Below are positions 24,957-35,356 of a stretch of 64,000 nucleotides of DNA, piece by piece. The stretch is taken from contig NZ_BBXE01000031.1 of NCBI RefSeq assembly GCF_001570565.1, positions 62,001 to 126,000 of the forward strand, given 5' to 3'. Both the position numbers and the translations under genes were made by a program. Position 1 is the first letter of the stretch. Each line of letters opens with the position of its first letter. Below the pieces are notes generated by a model. The model worked only from the letters and a program-made list of their open reading frames with translations, did not search any database and was not told where the DNA came from. Source of the DNA: Herbidospora yilanensis. Its GTDB lineage: Bacteria; Actinomycetota; Actinomycetes; Streptosporangiales; Streptosporangiaceae.

Positions 24957-25964
24957 ATGCGTAGGGGAGTCGTGTTCGCCGGTGCCGCCGTGGTGCTGGC
25001 CGCGTGCATGACCGCCGGGCTCATGGTCGGCGCGGCCGGGCTGCCCCTCAAGGGGGTGGTGCTCGCGCTGGCCGACCGGTTGCCCTTCGTCGAGGCGCAC
25101 TCCGGGCTGACGCCGCTGGAGACCGGGGTGCTGTTCGAGCTCCGGCTGCCCCGGGTGCTGCTCGGCGCGATGGTCGGCGGGCTGCTCGCCGTCGCGGGCG
25201 CCGGGTACCAGGGCGTGTTCCGCAACCCGCTGGCCGACCCCTACCTGCTGGGGGCCGCCGCCGGGGCCGGGCTGACCGTCACGCTGGTCATCGTGGCCGT
25301 GGGCGACGGGGCGGCGGTGCCGCTCGCGGCGTTCTGCGGGGCGGCCGGCGGGGTGCTGCTCGCGTACGGGCTGGGGCACACCGCCACCCGGGGCGGCGGC
25401 ACCGCGACCCTGGTGCTCGCGGGGGTGGCGGTGACGTCGTTCCTGACCGCCGTCCAGACGTTCCTCCAGCAGCTCAAGGTCGACGAGTTGCAGCGCGTCT
25501 ACGCGTGGATCCTCGGCGACGTCGGCGGCGGCTGGGACCAGGTCGTCATGTGCGCGCCCTACGCCGTGGTGGCCGCCGCGATCCTGCTGCTGCACGGGCG
25601 GCTGCTCGACGTGCTCTCGGTCGGCGACGACGAGGCCTCGGCGCTGGGCGTGCGGGCCGGACGGGTGCGGCTGGTCGTGCTCGTCGCGGCCTCGCTGGCG
25701 ACCGCCGCCGCCGTGTCGGCGGGCGGGCTGATCGGGTTCGTCGGCGTCGTGGTGCCCCATGCCGTCCGGCGGCTGGCCGGAGGTTCCTACCGCCTGGTGC
25801 TGCCACTGTCGCTGCTGGCGGGCGGCGCGTTCCTGGTGACGGCCGACCTGATCGCCCGGACCGTGCTGGCCCCCGCGGAACTGCCCATCGGGGTGGTCAC
25901 CGCGTTCGTCGGGGCGCCGTTCTTCGTCACCATCCTGCGGGCCACCCGGAAGGTGGAGACGTGA
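24957..25964 (+). CDS. btuC: FecCD-family ABC transporter permease (BtuC type)
   Basis: A 335-residue polytopic permease with about nine to ten membrane helices. The family signatures are present: ELRLPRVLLGAMVGGLLAVAGAGYQGVFRNPLADPYLLG (about 60-100, described by its RLPR and NPLADP cores) and GLIGFVGVVVPHAVRRL near 260, which contacts the ATPase. It lies 75 bp after btuF and ends in an overlap with the ATPase gene (GTGA). The membrane channel for B12 uptake is inferred from the riboswitch. Confidence 0.9.
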   Translation: MRRGVVFAGAAVVLAACMTAGLMVGAAGLPLKGVVLALADRLPFVEAHSGLTPLETGVLFELRLPRVLLGAMVGGLLAVAGAGYQGVFRNPLADPYLLGAAAGAGLTVTLVIVAVGDGAAVPLAAFCGAAGGVLLAYGLGHTATRGGGTATLVLAGVAVTSFLTAVQTFLQQLKVDELQRVYAWILGDVGGGWDQVVMCAPYAVVAAAILLLHGRLLDVLSVGDDEASALGVRAGRVRLVVLVAASLATAAAVSAGGLIGFVGVVVPHAVRRLAGGSYRLVLPLSLLAGGAFLVTADLIARTVLAPAELPIGVVTAFVGAPFFVTILRATRKVET

Positions 25965-26726
25965 CCGTCGAGATCACCGGCGTGGGCGTGGACCTCGGCG
26001 GGCGGCCGGTCCTGCGCGGCGTGACCGCCACCGCCCGGGAGGGCCGCTGGCTGGCCGTCATCGGGCCCAACGGGGCCGGGAAGTCGACCCTGCTCAAGGC
26101 CGTCATGGGCCTGCTGCCCCACACCGGGCTGATCACCGTCGGAGGCCGTCCGGTACGCGGCCTCGCCCCCCGCGACCGGGCCCGCCTGCTGGCCTACGCG
26201 CCGCAGAGCCCGCTCCTGCCGCCCGACATGACCGTCCACGAGTACGCCCTGCTGGGGCGCACGCCGTACATCTCCTATTGGGGGCGCGAGGGCGCCCGTG
26301 ACACCGAGACGACCCGCGCGGTGCTCGACCGCCTCGACCTCGCCGGCCTGGCCGCGCGGCCCCTGGAACGGCTCAGCGGCGGCGAGCGCCAGCGGGTGGT
26401 GCTGGCCCGCGCGCTCACCCAGCAGGCGCCCGTGCTGCTCCTCGACGAGCCGACCACCGCGCTCGACCTCGGCCACCAGCAGCAGGTGCTGGAACTGGTC
26501 GACCGGCTGCGCCGCGACGACGGCCTCACCGTCGTCAGCACCCTCCACGACCTCACCGTGGCCGCCCAGTACGCCGACGACCTGCTCCTGATGAGCGGCG
26601 GCACGGCCGTCGCGGCCGGCCGCCCCGCCGAGGTGCTGACCGAGGACCTCGTCACCCGCCACTTCGGCGCCCGCGTGACCATCGGCGCCGGACCGGCCGG
26701 GCGGCCGGTCGTGCACCTGCGCCGCC

Positions 26727-26737
<11 letters not shown>
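25961..26737 (+). CDS. btuD: ABC transporter ATP-binding protein (BtuD type)
   Basis: A 258-residue ATPase. Walker A is GPNGAGKST near residue 36, the signature is LSGGERQRV near 138, and Walker B is VLLLDEPTTALD near 158, followed by the H-loop His of STLHDLT. The Q-loop lies in YAPQSPLLPPDMTV. All motifs are intact. The GTG start overlaps the permease stop by 4 bp, completing a btuF-btuC-btuD operon. Its end overlaps the convergent kinase gene by 11 bp. Confidence 0.92.
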
Positions 26738-28378
<1,641 letters not shown>

Positions 28379-28382
<4 letters not shown>

Positions 28383-29842
28383 GGCGCGTCCGACGGATGA
28401 CCGCAGAACCCGCAGAACCGGTGGGCGTGGCCCAGCCGCATGCCGCACTGGGTGCAGAACTTCTTCGACGCCCCGCCCGGGTTCGAGCCGGGATTCGAGA
28501 CGTGCGGCTGACCTCCCGGCGGCGAGACGTCCGTGACGGGCTGACCCGGATTCGGAGTGCGGTAGACCTCCGTCTGGGCCGACCATGACGTGACCAGCGC
28601 GTGGTTCTCCCCCGACGTGTCCTGCCCGTCCGCCCCGTTGCGCCGGCGCCGCAGCAGGAACGGCACCGACCCGGCCATGACGGCCCCCACGAGCACGACA
28701 CCCCCGGTGATCCAGATCCACGGCGCCACCCCCGACGCGGGCGCCGGGACGGCGACGGGCGTGGACTTCTTCGTCGCCGCGTCTTCGGCCGTGCCCGCCT
28801 TGGCCTTCGAGACGCGGAGGTATTCGAGCGCCACGGCGTGGTCCTGCCGCAGGGTCAGCACCTGCTGCAGCACCGGCGCCGCGTTGCCGTAGAGCTTGTT
28901 GTGGTAGGCGGCGAGCGCCTGTTCGTAGACGACGTCGACGGGCCCCCGGCGGGGCGTCACCCCGGCCGCCACCAGGGCGGTGCGGATCTCGTCGACGGGC
29001 GTCACGGTCGCGGGCAGGCTGCCGCCCCCCGACAACACCCCGACCACCTCGCTCTTGCCGTCGTCGATCACCGCGGCGCCGATCGCACCCGCTTCGATGA
29101 GTTTGTCGATTTTGTCACGTTCCGCCGCTTTGAAGTTGCGGCTGCCCGGCGGGTCGAAGTGGGCCGTGTCCATCTTCGGTGGCGCCTTCGCCGACGGGCG
29201 GACGGCCAGCGTCATGACGTCGACCGACTCGACCTGGGCGGTGATCGTGGTGCCCATCGGCACGGTCGGCAGGTTGTTCTTCGGGCCCGCGTTGACCTTC
29301 AGCACCGCCGGGGCCGACGGCGCGTCGCCCGCGGACAGCACCTCGGCCGCCAGGCCCTCGGGCAGCGCCGGGTCGAGGTAGGGGAAGGCGGTCACCTTCG
29401 TCTCGACGGTGGCGTTGCAGGTCGAGTTCTGGGTGCGCGGCGGATAACAGGCCTGGAGGCGGATGTTGAGGTCGGGGTCGTCGACCGTGTGACGCTCGAA
29501 GTCGGCCGGGACGTCGACCTTGAAGTATTCGGCGAAGACCTTGTTGGCGGCGTACACCTGCAGGTCCTTGTCGGGGCGCACGACCTGGGTCGCCGTCACG
29601 ATCACGCCGTCGGGCGTCACCGTGAATCCGCTGCCGGTCGCCAGCTCCACCTCGTATTCGCGCTCGAAGCGCTGAAGACGGGCGCGGTCGTCGATGAGGG
29701 TGACGGAGACCGTGGACTCGGACTCCACCCGGACGGCTCCCGGTGTGACCCGGTCGGTCGATCCGCTGGGGTGGGGATGCAACAAGGGCATGCCCAGGAC
29801 ACCGAGGGCACCGAGCCCCGCGATGACAACCAGGCGGGGCAT
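28379..29842 (-). CDS. Trypsin-fold-like membrane protein with C-terminal zinc ribbon, catalytic residues apparently lost
   Basis: A 487-residue protein with an N-terminal hydrophobic segment (about 1-20), an extracytoplasmic domain, a membrane helix near 400-422 and a cytoplasmic tail ending in a zinc ribbon (CTQCG...CGFCG, about 463-482). Residues 71-89 (SGFTVTPDGVIVTATQVVR) resemble the start of a secreted trypsin-like domain, where TNAHVV would carry the catalytic His; here the His is absent. Likewise GAIGAAVIDD replaces the expected GNSGGP. This suggests an inactive trypsin fold used for binding. The start has AAGGAGGCGGAC. It is coupled to the kinase gene. Confidence 0.78.
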
Positions 29843-29958
29843 GTCCGCCTCCTTAACCGATGACGACGAATTCCAGCGTCTCAGTGGCCGGAAACCCCGG
29901 CAAGGGTTCACACGGTCACCGAAACTCATCTGATACCGGCCAAGGATCACGCCAAGGC

Positions 29959-29975
29959 TTGCATTTCACTTGCAA
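29959..29975. promoter_or_regulatory. Inverted repeat in divergent intergenic region
   Basis: TTGCA-TTTCACT-TGCAA (5-bp arms, 7-bp spacer) lies in a locally AT-richer stretch between the pseudo-protease/kinase operon (start 29842) and the histidine kinase (start 30037). It is a candidate operator or promoter element. Confidence 0.3.
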
Positions 29976-30036
29976 TCGGATCGAAGGTGGCGACCTGCCG
30001 CTTCGCGGGGCGACCACGACACACTAATCTGCCACC

Positions 30037-31185
30037 ATGGCCCTCCGCATCCCCGCGCCCTCACGGAGCGACCTCCTCATCGGCGCCGCCGTCGCGGCCG
30101 TCGGCATACTTGAGGCCTTCACCTCCGCGACCTCCTACGGCGCCGCCCAGAATCCCGAGCTCTGGTGGATCCCGCAGGCCCTGATCGCCGGCGGTCTGCT
30201 CTGCTTCATGCGCGGAGCGCCGATCCTGGTGTTCGTCGGCACGGTGCTGCTCCAATTCCTCTGGCACCGGCAGGGATACGAGGCCTGCCAGGTCCATCAG
30301 CTGTTCGCCCTCCTCATCGGTTTTCACGGCCTTGGCGCGCGGTTGAGCTTCCGCCGAGGCGGCCCCTGGGCCGGAGGCGGGATCCTGATCTTCGACGTGG
30401 GCGCGGTCGACATGCGGGTGCTGCCGATCTCCGAGGCCATCTACCTCACGGTGATGTTCGGCTTCGCGTATCTGACGGGCGTGGCCGTGCGGGCGTGGCT
30501 GGTGCGCGCGCAGCGGGCCGCGAAGGAGGCCGCGCTGGCCGAGGTCGAGCGGGAGCGCCGGGCCGCCGAGGCGGTCGCCGCCGAGCGCAGCCGGATCGCC
30601 CGCGAACTGCACGACGTGGTCGCCCACAGCGTCAGCATGATGGTCATGCAGGCCGCCGGGCTGCGCCGCGCGCAGGGTGGCGAGAACCCCGTGCTGGTCG
30701 GCATCGAGCAGGCCGGCCGCGACGCCGTCAACGAGCTGCGGGTGATGCTGGGCGCGCTGCGCATGCCGCAGGACGAGGCGCTGCCCCAGCCCGGCCTCGA
30801 CATGGTGCGGAACCTGATCTCCACGGTCGGCAACACCGCCCTGCGGGTCACCCTGACGATCACCGGCGAGCCGGTCCGGCTGGCCCCGGGCCTCGACCTC
30901 TCGGCCTACCGGATCGTGCAGGAGGCGCTCACCAACGCGGTGAAGTACGCCGGCGAGGCCGACGTCCAGATCAAGATCACCTATCACCCGCTCTCGGTCA
31001 CGCTGGAGGTGACCGACAACGGGAAGGCCGCCGGGGTCGGCGGGTTGTCGACCGGCAACGGCCTCATCGGCATGCGCGAGCGGGCCGAGCTGTTCGGCGG
31101 CACGCTCGACGCGGGGCCGAGGGAAGAGGGCGGGTTCCGCGTCTGCGCGGTGCTGCCGACGTCTCCCGGGGTCGTCCTGGTATGA
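30037..31185 (+). CDS. Sensor histidine kinase (HisKA_3)
   Basis: A 382-residue membrane kinase. About five hydrophobic segments fill residues 12-155. A coiled, Glu/Ala-rich linker (160-185) leads to SRIARELHDVVAHSVSMMV with phospho-acceptor His192. The HATPase domain has an N-box EALTNAVKYA near 295 and GNGLIGMRERAELFGG as the G2 region. This is the DesK-like group. It overlaps the response-regulator gene by 4 bp and forms a two-gene operon with it. The input signal is unknown. Confidence 0.92.
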   Translation: MALRIPAPSRSDLLIGAAVAAVGILEAFTSATSYGAAQNPELWWIPQALIAGGLLCFMRGAPILVFVGTVLLQFLWHRQGYEACQVHQLFALLIGFHGLGARLSFRRGGPWAGGGILIFDVGAVDMRVLPISEAIYLTVMFGFAYLTGVAVRAWLVRAQRAAKEAALAEVERERRAAEAVAAERSRIARELHDVVAHSVSMMVMQAAGLRRAQGGENPVLVGIEQAGRDAVNELRVMLGALRMPQDEALPQPGLDMVRNLISTVGNTALRVTLTITGEPVRLAPGLDLSAYRIVQEALTNAVKYAGEADVQIKITYHPLSVTLEVTDNGKAAGVGGLSTGNGLIGMRERAELFGGTLDAGPREEGGFRVCAVLPTSPGVVLV

Positions 31186-31847
31186 GCGAGAGCATCAGGA
31201 TCGTCCTGGCCGACGACCAGGCCATGATCCGGGCCGGCCTCCGCATGGTGGTGGAGAGCGAGCCGGGCATGGAGGTCGTGGGCGAGGCCGCCGACGGCGT
31301 GGAGGCCGTCGCGGTGGCCCGCCGGGTGCGGCCCGACGTCGTCCTGATGGACATCTCGATGCCGCGCATGGACGGCCTGACCGCCGCCCGGCAACTGCTC
31401 GACACGCCCGGCCCGCCCAAGGTCATCATGCTGACCACCTTCGACACCGACGAGAACCTCTACGCCGCCCTCCGGGCCGGCACCAGCGGCTTCCTGCTCA
31501 AGGTGTCGCCGCCCGAGCAACTCGTGGAGGCCATCAGGGTGGTCGCCGCCGGTGACGGGCTGCTCGACCCGGCGGTCACCACGCGGGTGATCGCCTCCTT
31601 CGCCGGCCGTCACGAGCCGGTCCGGCCGCCGCAGCTCGCCGAGCTGACTCCGCGTGAGCTGGAAGTGCTCCGCATGCTCGCCAAGGGCCTCACCAACGCC
31701 GAGATCGCCGGCGCGCTCTTCGTCGGTGAGGCCACGGTCAAGACCCATGTGGCGCGGGTGCTGATGAAGCTCAATCTGCGCGACCGTGCTCAGGCGGTCG
31801 TGTTCGCGTACGAGTCGGGCGTGGTGACGCCCGGGGCCGTCGGGTAG
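31182..31847 (+). CDS. NarL/LuxR-family response regulator
   Basis: A 221-residue regulator with receiver Asp57 (VLMDISMPRMDG), conserved acidic pair LADD at 9-12, Lys in FLLKVS near 105, and a LuxR-type HTH (ELTPRELEVLRMLAKGLTN near 155). It starts in an ATGA overlap with the kinase gene at 31182. The last 58 bp overlap the 3' end of the convergent membrane-protein gene. It is probably the cognate partner of the kinase at 30037. Confidence 0.93.
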   Translation: MSESIRIVLADDQAMIRAGLRMVVESEPGMEVVGEAADGVEAVAVARRVRPDVVLMDISMPRMDGLTAARQLLDTPGPPKVIMLTTFDTDENLYAALRAGTSGFLLKVSPPEQLVEAIRVVAAGDGLLDPAVTTRVIASFAGRHEPVRPPQLAELTPRELEVLRMLAKGLTNAEIAGALFVGEATVKTHVARVLMKLNLRDRAQAVVFAYESGVVTPGAVG

Positions 31848-32491
31848 TAGGAGATCCACTCCGCCTCCGACATGCGCAGGACCTTGACGCCCCAGTAGCC
31901 GAAGGCGATCACCGGGACGCCCCAGGTGACCAGCGTGACCGGGCCGTACTCCAGCACGAAGCCGACCCACCAGCCGACCAGGATCAGGATGGTCGTCCAC
32001 AGCGGGGCGAACCCGGCCCGCCACAGGGCGATGGCGACCAGGCCGGCTCCGATGGGGCCGAAGAACAACCACGGCATCTGGAAGCCGAAGACCACGCCGG
32101 GCAGGTTGAGCATCTCGTCGAAGATCTTCGCGGCCTGCTCGGGGGTGTTGTGCTGCCCCAGGTACCACTCGACCGGGTCGACCATCAGCAGCGCCGACAA
32201 CGACAGGAAGCCGATCACGGCCATCGTGCCGCCGATGTGGGCGAGCACCGCGCCGCGCCTGCGGGCGAAGTGCAGCACGCCGATCAGCGCGACCGGGAGC
32301 AGCATCCACGACCAGTGGTAGAGCGCCGACTGGAGCTGCGCCATGGCCGGGTTGTCCTGGTAGCTGACCGACTCGCGGATGTCGCCCCAGGTGCCGGGGT
32401 CGACCACGACGGCGACGAACTGCAGCAACGGCGAAACGATCAGCAGCAGGCCGGTGACCCAGCGCCGGTAGCCGGTGGAACTCGTGAACAT
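31790..32491 (-). CDS. Polytopic membrane protein, unknown function
   Basis: A 233-residue protein with about six to seven predicted membrane helices and short loops, not assigned to a named family. A conserved-looking VDPGTWGDIRESVSYQDNPA loop follows the first helix. The start ATG at 32491 is preceded by GGGGGAGACGAGAG; the frame is open further upstream, but the extra residues are Arg-rich and not membrane-like. It may relate to the two-component genes beside it, whose end it overlaps by 58 bp on the other strand. Confidence 0.7.
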   Translation of the reverse strand: MFTSSTGYRRWVTGLLLIVSPLLQFVAVVVDPGTWGDIRESVSYQDNPAMAQLQSALYHWSWMLLPVALIGVLHFARRRGAVLAHIGGTMAVIGFLSLSALLMVDPVEWYLGQHNTPEQAAKIFDEMLNLPGVVFGFQMPWLFFGPIGAGLVAIALWRAGFAPLWTTILILVGWWVGFVLEYGPVTLVTWGVPVIAFGYWGVKVLRMSEAEWISYYPTAPGVTTPDSYANTTA

Positions 32492-32580
32492 CTCTCGTCT
32501 CCCCCTCGGGTATCTCTCAACGGAGCGGACGTTACGGACGCGGGGGCGGGGGCTTCGTCCGCCAGGAGGGTGATTCGCCG

Positions 32581-32637
32581 TCACTCCGGAGAGTGACTTG
32601 CGGTTACATCGGGACATTGACATATATTTTTCGTCAA
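32581..32637. promoter_or_regulatory. Palindrome and AT-rich promoter-like segment before the DUF6421 gene
   Basis: TCACTC-CGGA-GAGTGA (32581-32596) is a perfect 6-bp-arm palindrome. Next, TTGAC...GTCAA (32617-32637) encloses an AT-rich 11-bp spacer; TTGACA at 32617 followed 19 bp later by TATCGA (32642) resembles a sigma-70-type promoter. The DUF6421 start follows at 32664 behind AGGAGA. Confidence 0.45.
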
Positions 32638-32663
32638 GAGGTATCGATAGCAGGAGAATCTTC

Positions 32664-34691
32664 ATGACTGCGTTCCCTAAGGTGCTGTTCGACGAGGGTC
32701 ACAGCGAGGCATGGACGATCCGGCGCGACGTCGCCGAGGCGATGAACCCCGGCCACCCCGACGACAACTCCTACGCCCGTGCGGCCGATCTTCTCCGCCG
32801 GCTGGGGCACCAGGTTTCCGCCCACACGGACGGGACACTCGTCCTCGACGGGCAGGACGTGCTGGTCATCGCCCACCCCTCGGCACAGCGCTGGGAACGC
32901 ACCACCGGTCTGGGCAGCCCCGTGTTCACACCGGAGGAGATCGACGCCGTCGAGGCCTTCGTGGCCGGCGGGGGAGGGCTCGTCGTCCTCGCGGAGGAGG
33001 AGCAGGAGAAGTACGGCAGCAATCTGGGTGACCTGCTGTCCCGCTTCGGCGTGAGCGTCGTGCACACCACCGTCCAGGACCCGGCGAACCGGTTCAACAA
33101 CGTGGCCTCCTGGGTGCTCGGCGAGCCGGCGCACGCCTCGATCGACGGGGCCGACGTGCTGGCCGGGGTGCGGCGGGCCTGCTTCTACCGGGCCGGCGTG
33201 CTGGCCGCCCCCGAGGCGGCCACCCTGTTCCGGACCTCGGGGAGCGCCACCCCGGCGAACGCGCCGCTCGCCGTCGCGCTGCCGTTCAAGAAGGGCCGGG
33301 TCGTCGTGGTCGCCGACTCCGACCTGTTCGGCGACGACTCGATCGGCGACCTCGACCACGCGCGCCTGTGGGGCAACCTGGTGACCTGGGCCGCGCGCTC
33401 GCCCGAGGCCGGCGCGACCGCCGCGGGCGGACGGCCCGAGTTCGCCGCGCTCAAGGAGGCCGTCGAGGCGCTCAGGCCGTACACGGAGAAGGACGGCACC
33501 TTCACCGGCGACCCCGCGCTGATCACCCGGGTCGCCGCGGAGGTCGGCGTGCTGGCCCCCCGGTTCCCGCACGACGAGGTCTACCTCCAGGCCGTGCGGA
33601 GCGACCTGGCGAAGTGGGCCGAGACCGGCGGCAGACCCGACTTCCTCGACTCGCTGAACGTCTTCCACCCCGACGAGCAGCGCGTCGACGGGCTGGAGCA
33701 CCTCGTGGTGTTCCCCATGTACACCCAGAACGGCAATCCCAATCGCAACCTGGAGGCGGTCTGGATCACGACCGTCTGGCCGCGGTGGCTGGCCGACCTG
33801 GAGGCCGGGGGCTACGACAACCCGATGTTCGTGCCGATCGCCTTCGTCGACTTCACCGCCGGGTACGACACCGACTCCGCCGTGTTGTTCCCGGAGACCG
33901 TCGTGGTCAGGGAGACCCCGCCGCGCTTCACCTGGGGCGGCATCTTCTGCGACCGCGAGGCCGCGCGCTTCCGCATGGTGACCGATGCCGCCGCCAAGAC
34001 CCTCAAGCTCGACCTGCCGCCGGACGCCGCCCGCCTGGTCGCCTCGCAGGAGCTCGCCCGGGAGACCTTCACGATGTGGGACCTGGTGCACGACCGCACC
34101 CACTCCCACGGCGACCTGCCGTTCGACCCGTTCATGATCAAGCAGCGGATGCCCTACTGGCTCTACAGCCTGGAGGAGCTGCGCTGCGACCTGACCGCGT
34201 TCGGCGAGGCCGTGAAGCTGGAGGCCGACGGCGTGCCGCACGCCCGCTACGTGCAGCTCGCGATCCTGTTCGACCGGCTGTTCCGGTTCCCGGTCACCGG
34301 CGCGCGGGTGCGCAACTACGACGGGCTCGGCGGCCAGCTCCTGTTCGCCTACCTGCACCGCAACGACATCGTCCGGTGGACCGACAACCGCCTGTCGATC
34401 GCCTGGGACCGGGTCGCGGGCGGCGTCGCCGACCTGCGGGCCGAGGTGGAGAAGCTCTACCGCGACGGCATCGACCGGTCGAAGCTGGCCCACTGGATGG
34501 CCGCCCACGACCTCGTCGCCGCCTACGTCGCGCCCCACCCGGCCTCGAAGTGGGCCGTGCGGGACCTGCCGGAGGAGCAGAAGGCCATGGTCGACGCCGT
34601 GCTGCCGGACGAGTTCCCCCTGAGCATGTTCTACGAGGCGCTGCGCCGTAAGCTCGCCGACGTGATCGAATCGACGAAGGGTGTGCGCTGA
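32664..34691 (+). CDS. DUF6421-family protein, possible metal-dependent hydrolase
   Basis: A 675-residue cytoplasmic protein of the actinobacterial DUF6421 family, function unknown. The first 250 residues look like a class I glutamine-amidotransferase/ThuA-type flavodoxin-like domain (VLFDEGHSEAWTIRR at the start, VEAFVAGGGGLVVLAEEE near 100, VVVVADSDLFGDD near 212). The C-terminal half contains HDRTH at 476-480 and EELRCD at 504-509, a pair that recalls the HExxGH and EExRAD zinc motifs of M49 peptidases; this is my inference. The start at 32664 has AGGAGA. It is the first gene of an operon with an SDR and a threonine-aldolase-like protein. Confidence 0.8.
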   Translation: MTAFPKVLFDEGHSEAWTIRRDVAEAMNPGHPDDNSYARAADLLRRLGHQVSAHTDGTLVLDGQDVLVIAHPSAQRWERTTGLGSPVFTPEEIDAVEAFVAGGGGLVVLAEEEQEKYGSNLGDLLSRFGVSVVHTTVQDPANRFNNVASWVLGEPAHASIDGADVLAGVRRACFYRAGVLAAPEAATLFRTSGSATPANAPLAVALPFKKGRVVVVADSDLFGDDSIGDLDHARLWGNLVTWAARSPEAGATAAGGRPEFAALKEAVEALRPYTEKDGTFTGDPALITRVAAEVGVLAPRFPHDEVYLQAVRSDLAKWAETGGRPDFLDSLNVFHPDEQRVDGLEHLVVFPMYTQNGNPNRNLEAVWITTVWPRWLADLEAGGYDNPMFVPIAFVDFTAGYDTDSAVLFPETVVVRETPPRFTWGGIFCDREAARFRMVTDAAAKTLKLDLPPDAARLVASQELARETFTMWDLVHDRTHSHGDLPFDPFMIKQRMPYWLYSLEELRCDLTAFGEAVKLEADGVPHARYVQLAILFDRLFRFPVTGARVRNYDGLGGQLLFAYLHRNDIVRWTDNRLSIAWDRVAGGVADLRAEVEKLYRDGIDRSKLAHWMAAHDLVAAYVAPHPASKWAVRDLPEEQKAMVDAVLPDEFPLSMFYEALRRKLADVIESTKGVR

Positions 34692-34693
34692 CG

Positions 34694-35356
34694 ATGAGCC
34701 GCGTCATTCTGGTGCTGGGCGCGGGCGGACCCGCCGGGCGGGCCGTGGTGCGGAAGTTCACCGGCCTCGGCGACACCGTCATCGGGGTCGACCGCTCGGG
34801 CGCCGAGGGCTGCCTGAAGGTCGATCTCCTCGACATCGCCCAGGTACGCGACCTGGAGGCCCGCGTCCGCGCCGAGCACGGCCGCGTCGACGGGATCTTC
34901 CACCTGGTCGGCGGCTGGCGCGGGGCCAAGACGTTCGCCGAGACGCGCCTCGACGACTGGGCCGACCTCAGCGACCTGCTGGTCCGCACCCTCCAGCACG
35001 TCACGCTCGCCTTCGAGCCGCTGCTGAAGGCCGGTGACGACGGCCGGTTCGCGATCGTGTCGGCCAAGGCCGCCGAGGCCCCCACGCAGGGCAACGCCTG
35101 CTACGCCGCTGCCAAGGCCGCCGCCGAGGCGTGGACGCTGGCCTTCGCCGACGCGCTCAAGGGCAGCGGCGCCGCCGCCTCGATCGTCGTGGTCATGGCG
35201 CTGGTGCACGACGCGATGCGCAAGGCCGCGCCGGAGAAGCCGTTCCGGAACTTCACCGACGTCGCCGACCTCGCCGACGCCCTGGCCGGTCTGTGGGACC
35301 TGCCGGTGACCGAGGCCAACGGCCTCAGACTGGACCTGACGGCCCATGGGAACTGA
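34694..35356 (+). CDS. Short-chain dehydrogenase/reductase
   Basis: A 220-residue SDR. The dinucleotide motif GAGGPAG is at about residues 9-15 (variant of GxxxGxG), and the catalytic Ser and YxxxK appear as IVSAK near 113 and YAAAK near 137-141. It is shorter than most SDRs (about 250). It follows the DUF6421 gene by two bases and overlaps the threonine-aldolase gene by 11 bp, which indicates tight co-expression. It probably oxidises or reduces an intermediate of the same unknown pathway. Confidence 0.88.
   Translation: MSRVILVLGAGGPAGRAVVRKFTGLGDTVIGVDRSGAEGCLKVDLLDIAQVRDLEARVRAEHGRVDGIFHLVGGWRGAKTFAETRLDDWADLSDLLVRTLQHVTLAFEPLLKAGDDGRFAIVSAKAAEAPTQGNACYAAAKAAAEAWTLAFADALKGSGAAASIVVVMALVHDAMRKAAPEKPFRNFTDVADLADALAGLWDLPVTEANGLRLDLTAHGN

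Noticed and set aside
24881-24964. A short frame after btuF (about 27 codons)
   Set aside because: It has no ribosome-binding site of its own and simply fills the gap before btuC.
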